Positions 44,347 to 53,206 of a stretch of 64,000 nt of DNA are shown here, piece by piece (the stretch's first letter is position 1; every line of letters begins with the position of its first letter). The DNA lies in NCBI RefSeq assembly GCF_011764425.1, contig NZ_BLPF01000002.1:2108997-2172996 (forward strand), given 5' to 3'. Position numbers and translations under genes: made by a program. The notes beneath the pieces were generated by a model. That model saw nothing but the letters and a program-made list of their open reading frames with translations. It did no database searches and had not been told where the DNA came from. This DNA is from Phytohabitans houttuyneae (GTDB lineage Bacteria; Actinomycetota; Actinomycetes; Mycobacteriales; Micromonosporaceae).

Positions 44347-45984
44347 TCAGATGCGGGCGCCCAGGTTCGGGTACGTGGTCGGCTGCAGGAAGGTGGACGA
44401 GCGGATGCCGCCGTCCGCGTTGCGCGGGCCGGTCAGCGTCGAGAAGTTGGTACTGGCCAGGTCGGCCGCGCTCCAGGAGCTCTTGATGTTCCACGAGTTG
44501 CCGGTGTGGGTGGAGCTGCCGAGGGAGACGCCGGCTCCGTTGGCGACCGCGAGGTTGCCGGTCAGCCGCGACGTCGAGTTGGCGAACTTGAAGCCGCCGT
44601 CCCCGTTGCGCCAGGCGCTGTTGCGGTCGACGGTGATCGTGCCGGGGTTGCCGTTGTCGATGAAGCCACCCACCGCGTTGTCGAAGGCGAAGCTGTTGCG
44701 GATGGTGTGGTTGGCCGGCGGGTCGGGGTCGCCGCCGCCCATCTTGAAGCCGTTGCCGTCGCCGACGTAGTCCGGCAGGCTCCACCGGTTGACGCCGTTG
44801 CCCCACGCGGCCGAGCCCTCGATCAGGATCGGCGAGGTGAAGAGCCAGGCGTCGAAGCCGTCGTCGGAGTTGTTCCACAGGCGGGCGCCGCGCACCACGT
44901 TGCCGGTGCCGGAGCCCTCCTTGATGGCCAGGCCGTCGGCGCTCTCGCCGTTCTTGCGCGGGTCGCGGTTGCCGTACGAGTCGAGGTTGAGCACCTGGTT
45001 GTTGCTGGACGCGCTCTGGATCTGCAGCCCCGACTCGTAGTTGTCGCGGGTCACGAGGCGGTCGAAGACGTTGTTGTTGCAGTCCCGGCAGAAGATCGCG
45101 TACGGCCCGTGGACGATCTCCAGGCCGCGGAAGCGCCAGTAGTCCGCCTCGATGTGCAGCACGCCGCGCTCCAGGTTGGGGATGCTGCCGTTGAGCGGCG
45201 CCGGGGTGTGCGGCAGGTTTTCGCCGTCGAGGACGACCCGCTCGCCGTTGTAGTTCGTGACGGTGTAGGGGTTGGCGGCCGTGCCGTCCTTCATGACGCG
45301 CACGTTGGTGCTGAACTGGTACGTGCCGCCGCGCAGCGCGATCGTGGTGCCCGGCGTCGCCAACTCGACCGCGCGGGCCAGGCTCGCCAGCGGCGCGGCG
45401 AGCGTGCCGGCGTTGGAGTCGTTCCCGTTCGGCGCGACGATCAGAGAGTTGGCGGGCGGGGGAGCGGTCGTGGGCGGCGGCGTCGTGGGCGGGGGAGCGG
45501 TCGTGGGCGGGGCGCTGGTCGGTGCCTGCGAGGTCGGCGGCGGCGTGGTCGGATCGACCTGGCCGTTGCACACCGTGCCGTTGAGCGTGAAGCTCGCCGG
45601 CACCGGGTTGGACGCGTTGTTCCAGGTCCCGTTGAAGCCGCCGCTGACCGTGCCGCCGGTGGGGATCGACGCGGTGTAGTCGGCGTTGCGGGCGGTCACG
45701 GTGCCGCTGGCCGGGTTCGCGGTGAAGCCCCACGACTGCGTGACCGTCTGGCCGGCGGTGAAGGTCCAGGTCAGCGTCCAGCCGTTGACGGGAGCGCCGT
45801 AGTTCGTGATGGCGATGCTGGCGCCGAACCCGCCGGACCACGATGACCCGATCGCGTACGTGACCTGGCAGCCCGTCGCCGCCTGCGCCGACACCGCCGT
45901 CACGAGTGCCGCGCCGGCGCTGGCCGCCGCTATCGTGGCCGCGGCGGCCGCCCGCCAGGCTCTGCCGGTCCGGTGCTGTGCCAT
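44347..45984 (-). CDS. Secreted CBM2 plus right-handed beta-helix pectate lyase (PL9-like)
   Basis: 545 residues. ATG at 45984 is chosen for its AGGAGG site; longer frames lack one. Signal peptide ends near AQAATG; CBM2 (about 38-140) with CQVTYAIGSSWSGGF, NYGAPVNGWTLTWTF and Trp residues for cellulose binding; a Pro/Thr linker; then a beta-helix starting LIVAPNGNDSNAGTLAAPLA with CRDCNNNVFDRLVTRDNYES and DDGFDAWLF, which match PL9-type lyases. Likely role: bind plant wall cellulose and cleave nearby pectin. Divergent from a secreted FAD protein. PL9 is preferred over other beta-helix families, with moderate certainty. Confidence 0.86.
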   Translation of the reverse strand: MAQHRTGRAWRAAAAATIAAASAGAALVTAVSAQAATGCQVTYAIGSSWSGGFGASIAITNYGAPVNGWTLTWTFTAGQTVTQSWGFTANPASGTVTARNADYTASIPTGGTVSGGFNGTWNNASNPVPASFTLNGTVCNGQVDPTTPPPTSQAPTSAPPTTAPPPTTPPPTTAPPPANSLIVAPNGNDSNAGTLAAPLASLARAVELATPGTTIALRGGTYQFSTNVRVMKDGTAANPYTVTNYNGERVVLDGENLPHTPAPLNGSIPNLERGVLHIEADYWRFRGLEIVHGPYAIFCRDCNNNVFDRLVTRDNYESGLQIQSASSNNQVLNLDSYGNRDPRKNGESADGLAIKEGSGTGNVVRGARLWNNSDDGFDAWLFTSPILIEGSAAWGNGVNRWSLPDYVGDGNGFKMGGGDPDPPANHTIRNSFAFDNAVGGFIDNGNPGTITVDRNSAWRNGDGGFKFANSTSRLTGNLAVANGAGVSLGSSTHTGNSWNIKSSWSAADLASTNFSTLTGPRNADGGIRSSTFLQPTTYPNLGARI

Positions 45985-46142
45985 TGCTCTGACCTCCTGT
46001 GGATGTGGTCCAACCGCACAGGTAGACGCCCCGGGTATGCCGCGGATAACCGAAATCCGATTAAAATCATCGATGGGTAGCGGCGGCGCGCTCCCACGGT
46101 TCTGTCCAGCTGAGTCTGTCCGGCTGCGCGAGGAGCGATCCC
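45985..46142. promoter_or_regulatory. Shared divergent promoter region
   Basis: The gap between the pectate lyase and the FAD protein has an unusually A/T-rich core at 46041-46075 (AACCGAAATCCGATTAAAATC). Its position suggests one or both promoters; no clear palindrome is visible. Confidence 0.4.
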
Positions 46143-48158
46143 ATGCCGTCATCCGTGTCCCGCCGCGCGCTGCTGCGCGCCGGCGGCGCCGTCGTCGTCA
46201 CCACCGGCGTCACCGGCTTCGCGCCGGCCGCGCTGGCCGCCCCGCTCGTCACCGCCGACCTGGTCGTCTACGGCGCCACATCGGGTGGCCTCGTCGCGGC
46301 GGTCCAGGCGCGGCGGATGGGTCGCACCGCGCTCGTGCTGGAGGCGTCACCGCACCTCGGCGGCCTCAGTACCGGCGGCCTCGGCCAGACCGACAGCGGC
46401 ACCGCGGCGTCGATCAAGGGGATCGCGGGCGAGTTCTACCGGCGGATCTACGCCAAGTACAACGGCACCGCCGTGACGCCGACCTCGCCGACCCGGATGA
46501 CGTTCGAGCCGCACGTGGCGCGCGCGGTCTTCGACGACCTGCTCGCCGAGGCGGGAGTGCCGGTCTACCTCGGGGTTCGGCTGGCGTCGGTGACCAGGTC
46601 GGCCAACCGGATCGTCGAGGTCGCCGCCGACAACGGGCAGGCGTTCCGCGGCGCGATGTGGATCGACGCGTCCTACGAGGGCGACCTCATGCACCTCGCG
46701 GGCGTGACCTGGACCGTCGGGCGGGAGAGCAACGCGACCTACGGCGAGACGATCAACGGGGTGCAGCTGCGCGGCGGCCACCAGTTCACGCTGCCGGTCT
46801 CGCCCTACGTGGTGGACGGCAACCCGGCGAGCGGCCTGCTCCCCGGCGTCTCCGCGGTGCCGCTCGCGCCGGCCGGGTCCGGCGACGACCTCATCCAGGC
46901 CTACAACTACCGGATGTGCCTGACCCAGGCCGCGGGCCGCATCCCGTTCCCGCGCCCGGCCGGCTACGACCCGATCCGGTACGAGCTGCTGCTGCGCCAC
47001 ATCCAGGCGGGCGCGACCGGGCCGTTCTTCACCACGCACGGCGTGGGCGGCGGCAAGACCGACTCCAACAACAACGGCGCGTTCTCGACCGACTTCATCG
47101 GCGCCAACTACTCCTACCCCACCGCCTCGTACGCCGCGCGGGACAGCATCGCGGCCGCGCACACCACGTACCAGCAAGGGTTGATGTGGTTTCTGGCGAA
47201 CGACCCCCGCGTGCCCGCCGCGATCCGCGCCTCGACCGCGTCGTGGGGCCTCGCCCCGGACGAGTTCACGGCGACCGGCGGGTGGCCGCCGCAGCTCTAC
47301 GTGCGCGAGGCGCGGCGCATGCGCGCGGCGTACGTGATGACCGAGCGCGACTGCCGGGGCCAGGCGGTGGCGAGCGACCCGGTGGGGCTGGCCAGCTACA
47401 CGATGGACTCGCACAACTGCCAGCGCGTCGTGGTCTCCGGCCTGGTGCGCAACGAGGGCGACGTGCAGGTCGGCGTCCCCGCGCCGTACGGGATCAGCTT
47501 CCGCGCGATCGTGCCGCAGGAGGCGCAGTGCGCCAACCTCGCCGTGCCGGTGTGCCTGTCGGCCAGCCACATCGCGTACGGCTCGATCCGCATGGAGCCG
47601 GTATTCATGATCCTCGGGCAGTCGGCGGCGACCGCGGCGGTCCTGGCGCTCGCGGCTGGCTCGGCGGTGCAGCAGGTGCCGTACCCGACGCTGCGCGCCC
47701 GCCTGCTCGCCGACGGCCAGCTGCTGCAGTGGCCGCCGCCGCCCGGACCCGGCGAGATCGTCGTGGACAGCCGCGACGCCGGCGTGACGAGGGCCGGCAC
47801 GTGGGTGGCGAGCACGTCGGTCGGCGGATACTGGGGGCCGGACTACGAGCACGACGGCAACACCGCCAAGGGCGTCAACCGGCTGCGCTTTCGGCCGACG
47901 CTGCCGTCCGCCGGCACGTACCAGGTCTATCTACGATGGACGGCCGACCCGAACCGCGCCAGCAACGTCCCGGTCGACATCGTCCACAGTGGCGGGACCA
48001 CCAACCGGGTGGTCAACCAGCGGTCGAGCGGCGGCCAGTGGGTCGCGATGGGCTCGTACACGTTCGCCGCGGGCACGGCGGGCAGCCTGCTGATCCGCAC
48101 CGAGGGCACGGACGGGTACGTGGTCGCGGACGCCGCGCGGTGGCTGCTCAGCCCGTGA
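46143..48158 (+). CDS. Tat-secreted FAD-dependent oxidoreductase with C-terminal golvesin-like domain
   Basis: 671 residues. Tat signal (SVSRRALLRAGGAVVVT) then a FAD-binding Rossmann start ADLVVYGATSGGLVAAVQA. The central part (MWIDASYEGDLMHLAGV, MTERDCRGQ, GQSAATAA) fits the FAD-dependent oxidoreductase family PF12831. From about residue 540, VVDSRDAGVTRAGTWVAS and YQVYLRWTADPNRASNVPV match the golvesin/xanthan-lyase C-terminal beta module that binds polysaccharide. A sugar-oxidising extracellular role fits the neighbouring pectate lyase. The substrate is unknown. Confidence 0.85.
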   Translation: MPSSVSRRALLRAGGAVVVTTGVTGFAPAALAAPLVTADLVVYGATSGGLVAAVQARRMGRTALVLEASPHLGGLSTGGLGQTDSGTAASIKGIAGEFYRRIYAKYNGTAVTPTSPTRMTFEPHVARAVFDDLLAEAGVPVYLGVRLASVTRSANRIVEVAADNGQAFRGAMWIDASYEGDLMHLAGVTWTVGRESNATYGETINGVQLRGGHQFTLPVSPYVVDGNPASGLLPGVSAVPLAPAGSGDDLIQAYNYRMCLTQAAGRIPFPRPAGYDPIRYELLLRHIQAGATGPFFTTHGVGGGKTDSNNNGAFSTDFIGANYSYPTASYAARDSIAAAHTTYQQGLMWFLANDPRVPAAIRASTASWGLAPDEFTATGGWPPQLYVREARRMRAAYVMTERDCRGQAVASDPVGLASYTMDSHNCQRVVVSGLVRNEGDVQVGVPAPYGISFRAIVPQEAQCANLAVPVCLSASHIAYGSIRMEPVFMILGQSAATAAVLALAAGSAVQQVPYPTLRARLLADGQLLQWPPPPGPGEIVVDSRDAGVTRAGTWVASTSVGGYWGPDYEHDGNTAKGVNRLRFRPTLPSAGTYQVYLRWTADPNRASNVPVDIVHSGGTTNRVVNQRSSGGQWVAMGSYTFAAGTAGSLLIRTEGTDGYVVADAARWLLSP

Positions 48159-48185
48159 CGGCCCGCATCCGATCCGCTTACTTGA

Positions 48186-48242
48186 GCTACCGCGACGTCC
48201 GCCGTGGTCCGGACCGTCGCTCCCGCGGCCTCACCCTCCGCG
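48186..48242 (-). repeat. Dispersed repeat family C, copy 4 (reversed)
   Basis: GCTACCGCGACGTCCGCCGT through CCTCACCCTCCGC; it is the reverse complement of copy 1 with a handful of changes and lacks the long tail. The stretch 48159-48424 holds no gene beyond this repeat and the next gene's leader. Confidence 0.85.
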
Positions 48243-48424
48243 GCTGGTCGCGCTTTCGGGCCCGGCCCGCCGACCTCCGTCGCCGGTCGCGAGGCTCTGG
48301 AGCTGGGGCGCGGCGCGAGGGGCAGTGCGGCGGGTGTGCGGGGCCGTAGCATGCGACTGCTGGGTCCGGCCGTTGACATCGTCCCATTCTGGGACGCGCG
48401 CCGGCCGGACCGTGTGATGGGAGT

Positions 48425-48988
48425 GTGAAGGTTTTGCGGCGCGTGGTCCGATTCGAGCCGGGCACGGTGCCGGCCGGCGAGGCGGTGACCAAAATGGGTG
48501 GTCAGCCCCGGTGGCTGGAGGATCCACAGTGGCCACTGTCGGCCTCGCTCGGCGAGCCGATGCAGTTCATCGGGCAGTTCCGGATCGACGGCGGCGGCGA
48601 GGCCCGCCTGGCGTACGTCTTCATGACCGACGGCGACGACTACGTCGACGGCACCTGGGAGCCGGACGGCGGCGAAAACGCGGTCATCGTCCAGCCGGGT
48701 GGGCAGGTGCCGCCGTTCGTCACCGTGCGGGCGCAGGCCGAGGGGCCGGCCTGGCCGGCGGCGGACCACCTGCCGGTCGACTTCGTGGTGGACGCCGGCC
48801 GGGAGCCGTGGCAGTTTCTGGGTGGCGAGCCGCGCTGGCTGCAGGGTGAGGAGACGCCGGGGCCCGGCTGGCGGTTCGTGGCGCAGCTCACCGACAGCTT
48901 CGGCCACAACTTCGGCGACGCGGGCATCGGGTACGTGTTCGTCTCCCCGGACGGGGACGAGGGGCGCTTCCTATGGCAGTGCGGCTGA
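48425..48988 (+). CDS. DUF1963/YwqG-like protein
   Basis: 187 residues from GTG. KMGGQPRWLEDPQWP followed by MQFIGQFRID and YVFMTDGDD, and a second copy of the pattern GGEPRWLQGEETPG, resemble the YwqG/DUF1963 family of small intracellular proteins of unknown function. Two internal Trp-rich repeats are visible. It overlaps the converging amidohydrolase end by 18 bases. Confidence 0.68.
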   Translation: MKVLRRVVRFEPGTVPAGEAVTKMGGQPRWLEDPQWPLSASLGEPMQFIGQFRIDGGGEARLAYVFMTDGDDYVDGTWEPDGGENAVIVQPGGQVPPFVTVRAQAEGPAWPAADHLPVDFVVDAGREPWQFLGGEPRWLQGEETPGPGWRFVAQLTDSFGHNFGDAGIGYVFVSPDGDEGRFLWQCG

Positions 48989-49876
48989 CGGCAGGCCGTA
49001 GACGCGGCGGGCCGTGCGGCTGAAGACGTCCTCCCGCACGTCCTGCGGATACGGGGAAAGCGCCCGCTGCCACGCGGACACCAGCGGCGGCAGCTCGGTC
49101 CAGATCTTCTCGACCGGAAAGTTGCTGCCCCACATGCAGCGCTCCGGGCCGAACAGCGAAAGGCACGTCGCCGTCACCCGGTCGATCAGCGGCTGGTCCA
49201 CGCGGTGTACGAACGTGCCCTGGCCGGTCAGCTTGACCACCACGTTCGGCTCCCCGGCCAGGCGGCGCATGCCGCGGGTCCACTCGTCCACCCTGGACGG
49301 TTCGTCGCTGTCCGGCATGCCGGCGTGCACCAGCACGAACGTGGTCGTCGGAAACGCCGCCACGAACGCCGCCGCGTCCGCCATCTGCCCGGCGAAGACC
49401 TGCAGCTCGAAGAGCCAGCCCAGGTCGGCGAGGGCGGCGATGTTGCGGCGGAAGGTGGGGTCGTTCATGCGGTCCGGCGCGGAGGCGAAGCGGAACTCCG
49501 GGCGTTCGTGCCAGTGCAGCTGGAGCCGCACGCCCCGCATCAGCGGCGTGACGGCCGCCTGGCGGCGCATCACGTCGGCGGCGTCCGCGGCGAAGAGGTC
49601 CGCGGATCCCACGACGGCGGTGGGCCAGCCGCTTTCCGCGTGTACCTCGCTGAGCCACCGCACCTCGTCGACCGACCGGTCGAGGGGCCAGTTCGTCTGG
49701 ATGTACACGGAGGACGTGATGCCGCACGCGGTCGCCTCGGCGATGTACTCGGCGGCGAGGTAGTCGCGGCGGATCGGCTCGTAGGGGCCGAAGATCCGCG
49801 GCACCATCTCGCCGCTCAGCCACGGCAGGTCCGCCCGCCGCCACAGGTGGTGGTGCGCGTCGACGATGTCGGTCAT
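48971..49876 (-). CDS. Amidohydrolase (TIM-barrel, PF04909 type)
   Basis: 301 residues. Metal-binding start DIVDAHHHLWRRADLPWL, then RGVRLQLHWHERPEF, LVHAGMPD and WGSNFPVEK, a pattern of the amidohydrolase 2 family (lactonases and decarboxylases). It is the last gene after the VWA-domain gene in the same direction, five bases apart, so it likely belongs to the molybdenum-hydroxylase pathway and may open a lactone or amide formed by it. Substrate unknown. Confidence 0.85.
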   Translation of the reverse strand: MTDIVDAHHHLWRRADLPWLSGEMVPRIFGPYEPIRRDYLAAEYIAEATACGITSSVYIQTNWPLDRSVDEVRWLSEVHAESGWPTAVVGSADLFAADAADVMRRQAAVTPLMRGVRLQLHWHERPEFRFASAPDRMNDPTFRRNIAALADLGWLFELQVFAGQMADAAAFVAAFPTTTFVLVHAGMPDSDEPSRVDEWTRGMRRLAGEPNVVVKLTGQGTFVHRVDQPLIDRVTATCLSLFGPERCMWGSNFPVEKIWTELPPLVSAWQRALSPYPQDVREDVFSRTARRVYGLPSAALP

Positions 49877-49880
49877 GGGT

Positions 49881-51022
49881 TCACTCCGGTGGGAAGAGGC
49901 GCCAGGCCGCGCGGCGCGGTCCGGTGACGGCGGCGGGGATGCGCTCCACTTCGGACAGGCCGGTGGCCAGGTCGCGTACGCCGCCGAGGTGGTCGAGGTG
50001 CCCCAGCAGGCCGGCCATGCCGCGGGTGACCGGACGGTAGGTGGGGGAGCAGGCCAGCGGCGACCACCACAGCAGCCGGTGGCCCAGCCGGGACAGCCGT
50101 TCGGTGGCGCGGACCATCGCGGTGCTGTCGCCGCGCTCCAGGCCGTCGGAGATGACGACGACCAGCGCGCCGCGGGCGAGGGCGAGGTAGCGCGGGTTGG
50201 CGAGGAAGCCGGTCAGCGCCGCGCCGATGGCCGTGCCGCCGTCGGCGTCGGTGACCGTGCGGGCGAGGGCGTCCAGCGCGGTGTCGGCGTGGGCGGCCGC
50301 GAGCGCGCCGGTGACGCGGGTGAGCCGGGTGCCGAACGTGAAGACCTCGGTGCGCGGGTGCCGTGCGGTGTACACGAGCCGCACCAGGTCGGGCGTGTGC
50401 CGCTTGAGCGAGCCGGAGACGTCGAGCAGGACGAGCAGGCGGCGGGCCCGGGGCGGCCGGGTGGTCCAGCGCAGCCGGGTCAGCTCGCCGCCGTCGCGCC
50501 GGGCCTGCCGCCACACCCGCCGCATGTCGAGCCGGCGTCCCCGCCGCGCCGGCCGCCGGCGCCGTGACGGGATGACCGGCAGGCTCGCCGGCCAGGCCGC
50601 GCGGAGCAGCCGCATCAGCTCGTGCTGCCGGGCGTCCGAGCGGCCGAACGTGCGGCCGCCGGCGGTCGTGGCCGGGCTCGCCTCGACCCCGCCGCCGGGT
50701 CGCGCGTCCACCGTGGACGCGGCGTCCCCGCCGCCGCGCGCGGGTGCCTCACCCTCCTCATCGGACGGTGGCGGGACGGGTGCCGCGGCGCTGCCGCCGA
50801 ACCAGGCGTCGAACACGCTGTCGAAGGCGGCCAGGCCGGCGATGTCGGCGAGCAGCGTGACCCGGGCGTACCAGTAGAGGGCCCGCACGTCCCGAGGCGC
50901 GGCGCCGGCGACCGCGCGGAAGAAGTCCGCCTGCTTGGCCGGCGCGGCGCCGACACCCGCCCGGCGCAGCGCGTCCAGGAAGCCCCACAGGTGGTCCGCC
51001 GCGAGCCGGCGCGGGTCGTCAC
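49881..51022 (-). CDS. CoxE-like VWA-domain maturation protein, one apparent frameshift near the start
   Basis: The C-terminal 230 residues form a VWA domain with LLVLLDVSGSLKRH (MIDAS motif) and VVVISDGLERGDS. As written, the only in-frame start is GTG at 50888. Between 51022 and 50888, however, family-like sequence continues (RRLAADHLWGFLDALRRAG, AKQADFFRAV) with no start. One more base in GGG at 51013-51015 makes the GTG at 51022 (overlapping the MoxR gene stop) the start of a 380-residue protein. With the MoxR ATPase it matches the CoxD/CoxE pair that matures molybdenum hydroxylases. Confidence 0.82.
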
Positions 51023-51879
51023 CGATGGCCGAACACCTCCTCCGCGTGGCGCTGCACGACCCGGGTGTCCTCCTCGTCCTTGACGAGCAGGCCCAGCGCC
51101 CGGCGCAGCGCGCGCGGCCAGCCGTCGCCGCCGTCGGCGAGCGCGGCGGCGCCGCGTGCCCAGTCGACCGACTCGGCGATGCCCGGCCGCTTGAGCAGCG
51201 GCAGCTCGCGGATCCGCTGCACCGCCCGGACCAGCTCGGCCGCCGCCTCCTGCGCCAGGCCCGGGACGTGGGCGTGCAGGATCGCCCGCTCGCGCTCCGC
51301 GTCGGGAAAGGCGATCCAGTGGTACAGGCAGCGGCGGCGCAGCGCGTCGTGCAGCTCGCGGGTGCGGTTGGAGGTGAGCACGACGACCGGGACGTGCGCG
51401 GCGCGCAGGGTGCCGAGCTCCGGGACGGTGATCTGGAAGTCGCTCAGGAACTCCAGCAGGAACGCCTCGAACTCGCTGTCGGCCCGGTCGATCTCGTCGA
51501 CGAGCAGCACCGCGCCGCGCGCGCACCGGACCGCGCGCAGCAGCGGGCGTTGCAGCAGGAACTCCTCGGCGTACAAATCGCCGATCTCCTCGCCCCGGGA
51601 CTCGGCGGTGCGCACCCGCAGCAGCTGCTTGGGGTAGTCCCACTCGTAGAGCGCCTGGCCGGAGTCGAGCCCTTCGAAGCACTGCAGGCGGATCAGCTCG
51701 CGGTCGAGCACCCGGGACAGCACCGAGGCGAGCGCGGTCTTGCCCACGCCCGGCTCGCCCTCCAGCAGGAGCGGCCGCCCGAGGAACAGCGCCAGGTGTA
51801 CGGCCGTGAGCAGACCCTCGTCGGCGAAGTAGCCCTCGCGCGCCAGCGCCGCCGCGAGCCGCTCCTCGCCGAGCGGCAT
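51019..51879 (-). CDS. MoxR/CoxD-like AAA ATPase
   Basis: 286 residues. Walker A LLEGEPGVGKTALASVL, Walker B GAVLLVDEIDRADSEFE, sensor 1 VVVLTSNRTRELHDALRRRC. MoxR ATPases pair with VWA proteins to assemble metal centres; CoxD does so for CO dehydrogenase. Here it lies between the EthD-like gene (TGATG overlap) and the VWA gene (GTGA overlap), in the molybdenum hydroxylase operon. Complete motifs, normal length. Confidence 0.9.
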   Translation of the reverse strand: MPLGEERLAAALAREGYFADEGLLTAVHLALFLGRPLLLEGEPGVGKTALASVLSRVLDRELIRLQCFEGLDSGQALYEWDYPKQLLRVRTAESRGEEIGDLYAEEFLLQRPLLRAVRCARGAVLLVDEIDRADSEFEAFLLEFLSDFQITVPELGTLRAAHVPVVVLTSNRTRELHDALRRRCLYHWIAFPDAERERAILHAHVPGLAQEAAAELVRAVQRIRELPLLKRPGIAESVDWARGAAALADGGDGWPRALRRALGLLVKDEEDTRVVQRHAEEVFGHR

Positions 51880-52181
51880 CAGAACAGCTCGTGCGCCGTG
51901 GTGAGCACGTGCACGCGGCTGGAGGTGTGCGCGCCGGCGTCGGCCGCCGCGGCCTTGCCGTCCTCCGACGCGAAGGCGGCGACCCGCGCCTGCTCGTCGT
52001 CGAAGTAGAGCTCGTTGACCGCGTCGTAGGGTGCGTCCTCGGCCACGGCCACGTTCACCGTGTACCGGCGCAGGCCCGGGAGCTTCCTGGCGAACGCGAG
52101 GTGGTCCTCGACCACCCACTTCGCGAACTCCTCCTTGGACAAGCCCTCCGCGCGCTTGAGCAACGAGACGACCTTGAGCAT
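51879..52181 (-). CDS. EthD-family small protein
   Basis: 100 residues. LKVVSLLKRAEGLSKEEFAK, DHLAFARKLPGLRRY and VNELYFDDEQARVAAFAS are typical EthD/dimeric alpha-beta barrel features. EthD proteins accompany oxygenase and ring-degrading pathways; their exact role is not settled. It lies between the Mo subunit and the MoxR ATPase in one operon. Confidence 0.85.
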   Translation of the reverse strand: MLKVVSLLKRAEGLSKEEFAKWVVEDHLAFARKLPGLRRYTVNVAVAEDAPYDAVNELYFDDEQARVAAFASEDGKAAAADAGAHTSSRVHVLTTAHELF

Positions 52182-52194
52182 TGCGACTCCTCTG

Positions 52195-53205
52195 CTAACT
52201 CTGGTTTCCGCGTAGCTCGTCGAGCCCGCGCAGTACCCGTTCGGGCGTGAAGGGCATGGTGTCCAGCCGCACGCCGCACGCGTCGAAGATGGCGTTGGCG
52301 ATCGCCGGGATGGGCGCGTTGGCGGTCATCTCGCCGATTCCCTTGGCGCCGAACGGCCCGTTGCCGGCGGGGCGTTCGAGGATCGCGTTGTGGTAGGTGG
52401 GGATGTCCGCCGCACCGGGCATCAGGTACTCGTTGAAGTCGGTCGGCCCGTGGTCGCGCACCGGGTAGTACGGCTCGGTCGCCTCGAACAGCGCGTGCGA
52501 CATGCCCATCCACGCGCCGCCCTCGACCTGCTGGGCGACCATCGCCGGGTTGAGCGCCCGCCCGATCTCGTACACGTTGTGCAGCTCCAGCACCTCGACC
52601 ACGCCGGTCTCGTCGTCGACCTCGACGACGGCGACCGTGCACGCGTGCGCCTGGCACGAGTCGGGGTCCATCTGCCCGGTCTCCGGCACCGGGTCGTTCT
52701 TCTCCTTGAGGAAGATGCCCCGCCCGGAGATCGTGCGCCCGTGCGTGAAGTGCGCGGCGAGGGCCAGGTCGGTGATGTGGATGCGCTTCTCGTCGGCGCC
52801 CTTGACCTGGATGTACCCGGTGCCGTCGGTCTCCAGGTCGCCCGCGTCCACCTCCAGCTCCTCGGCGGCGACGGCGAGCATCACCTCGCGCGCCTCGGCG
52901 GCGGCCATGATGACGGCGTTGCCGACGCGGTGGGTGCCCCGGCTGGCGAACGTGCCCATGCAGTGCGGCCCGGTGTCGGTGTCGGCGGTGTCGACGATGA
53001 CGTTCTCCATCGGCAGGCCGAGCGTCTCCGCCGCGCACTGCGCGACCACCGTCTTGAGGCCCTGGCCGAGGTCCACGGAGGAGAGTGAGACGACGAAGGT
53101 GCCGGTGGTGGTGGCGTGGATGAGCGCCTGGGACGGGTCGCCGCCCAGGTTCATGCCGGTCGGGTAGTTCACCGAGGCGTACCCGCGCCCGCGCAGCCAG
53201 GCCAT
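52195..53205 (-). CDS. Molybdenum hydroxylase large subunit, C-terminal half
   Basis: 336 residues equivalent to the second MoCo-binding domain: RGYASVNYPTGMNLGGDPSQ, SSVDLGQGLKTVVAQ and the catalytic-Glu motif FGAKGIGEMT. Alone it cannot form the active site; the other half is the next gene upstream. ATG at 53205 lies one base after the other half's stop. Removing one G from the GGGGG run just before that stop would join them into a normal 797-residue subunit, so this may be a real split gene or a sequencing error. Confidence 0.85.
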   Translation of the reverse strand: MAWLRGRGYASVNYPTGMNLGGDPSQALIHATTTGTFVVSLSSVDLGQGLKTVVAQCAAETLGLPMENVIVDTADTDTGPHCMGTFASRGTHRVGNAVIMAAAEAREVMLAVAAEELEVDAGDLETDGTGYIQVKGADEKRIHITDLALAAHFTHGRTISGRGIFLKEKNDPVPETGQMDPDSCQAHACTVAVVEVDDETGVVEVLELHNVYEIGRALNPAMVAQQVEGGAWMGMSHALFEATEPYYPVRDHGPTDFNEYLMPGAADIPTYHNAILERPAGNGPFGAKGIGEMTANAPIPAIANAIFDACGVRLDTMPFTPERVLRGLDELRGNQS

Positions 53206-53206
53206 C

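Noticed and set aside
18243-48428. Several frames beginning MVRTVAPAASPSA
   Set aside because: They start inside copies of repeat C; the shared N-terminus is repeat translation and not a protein family.
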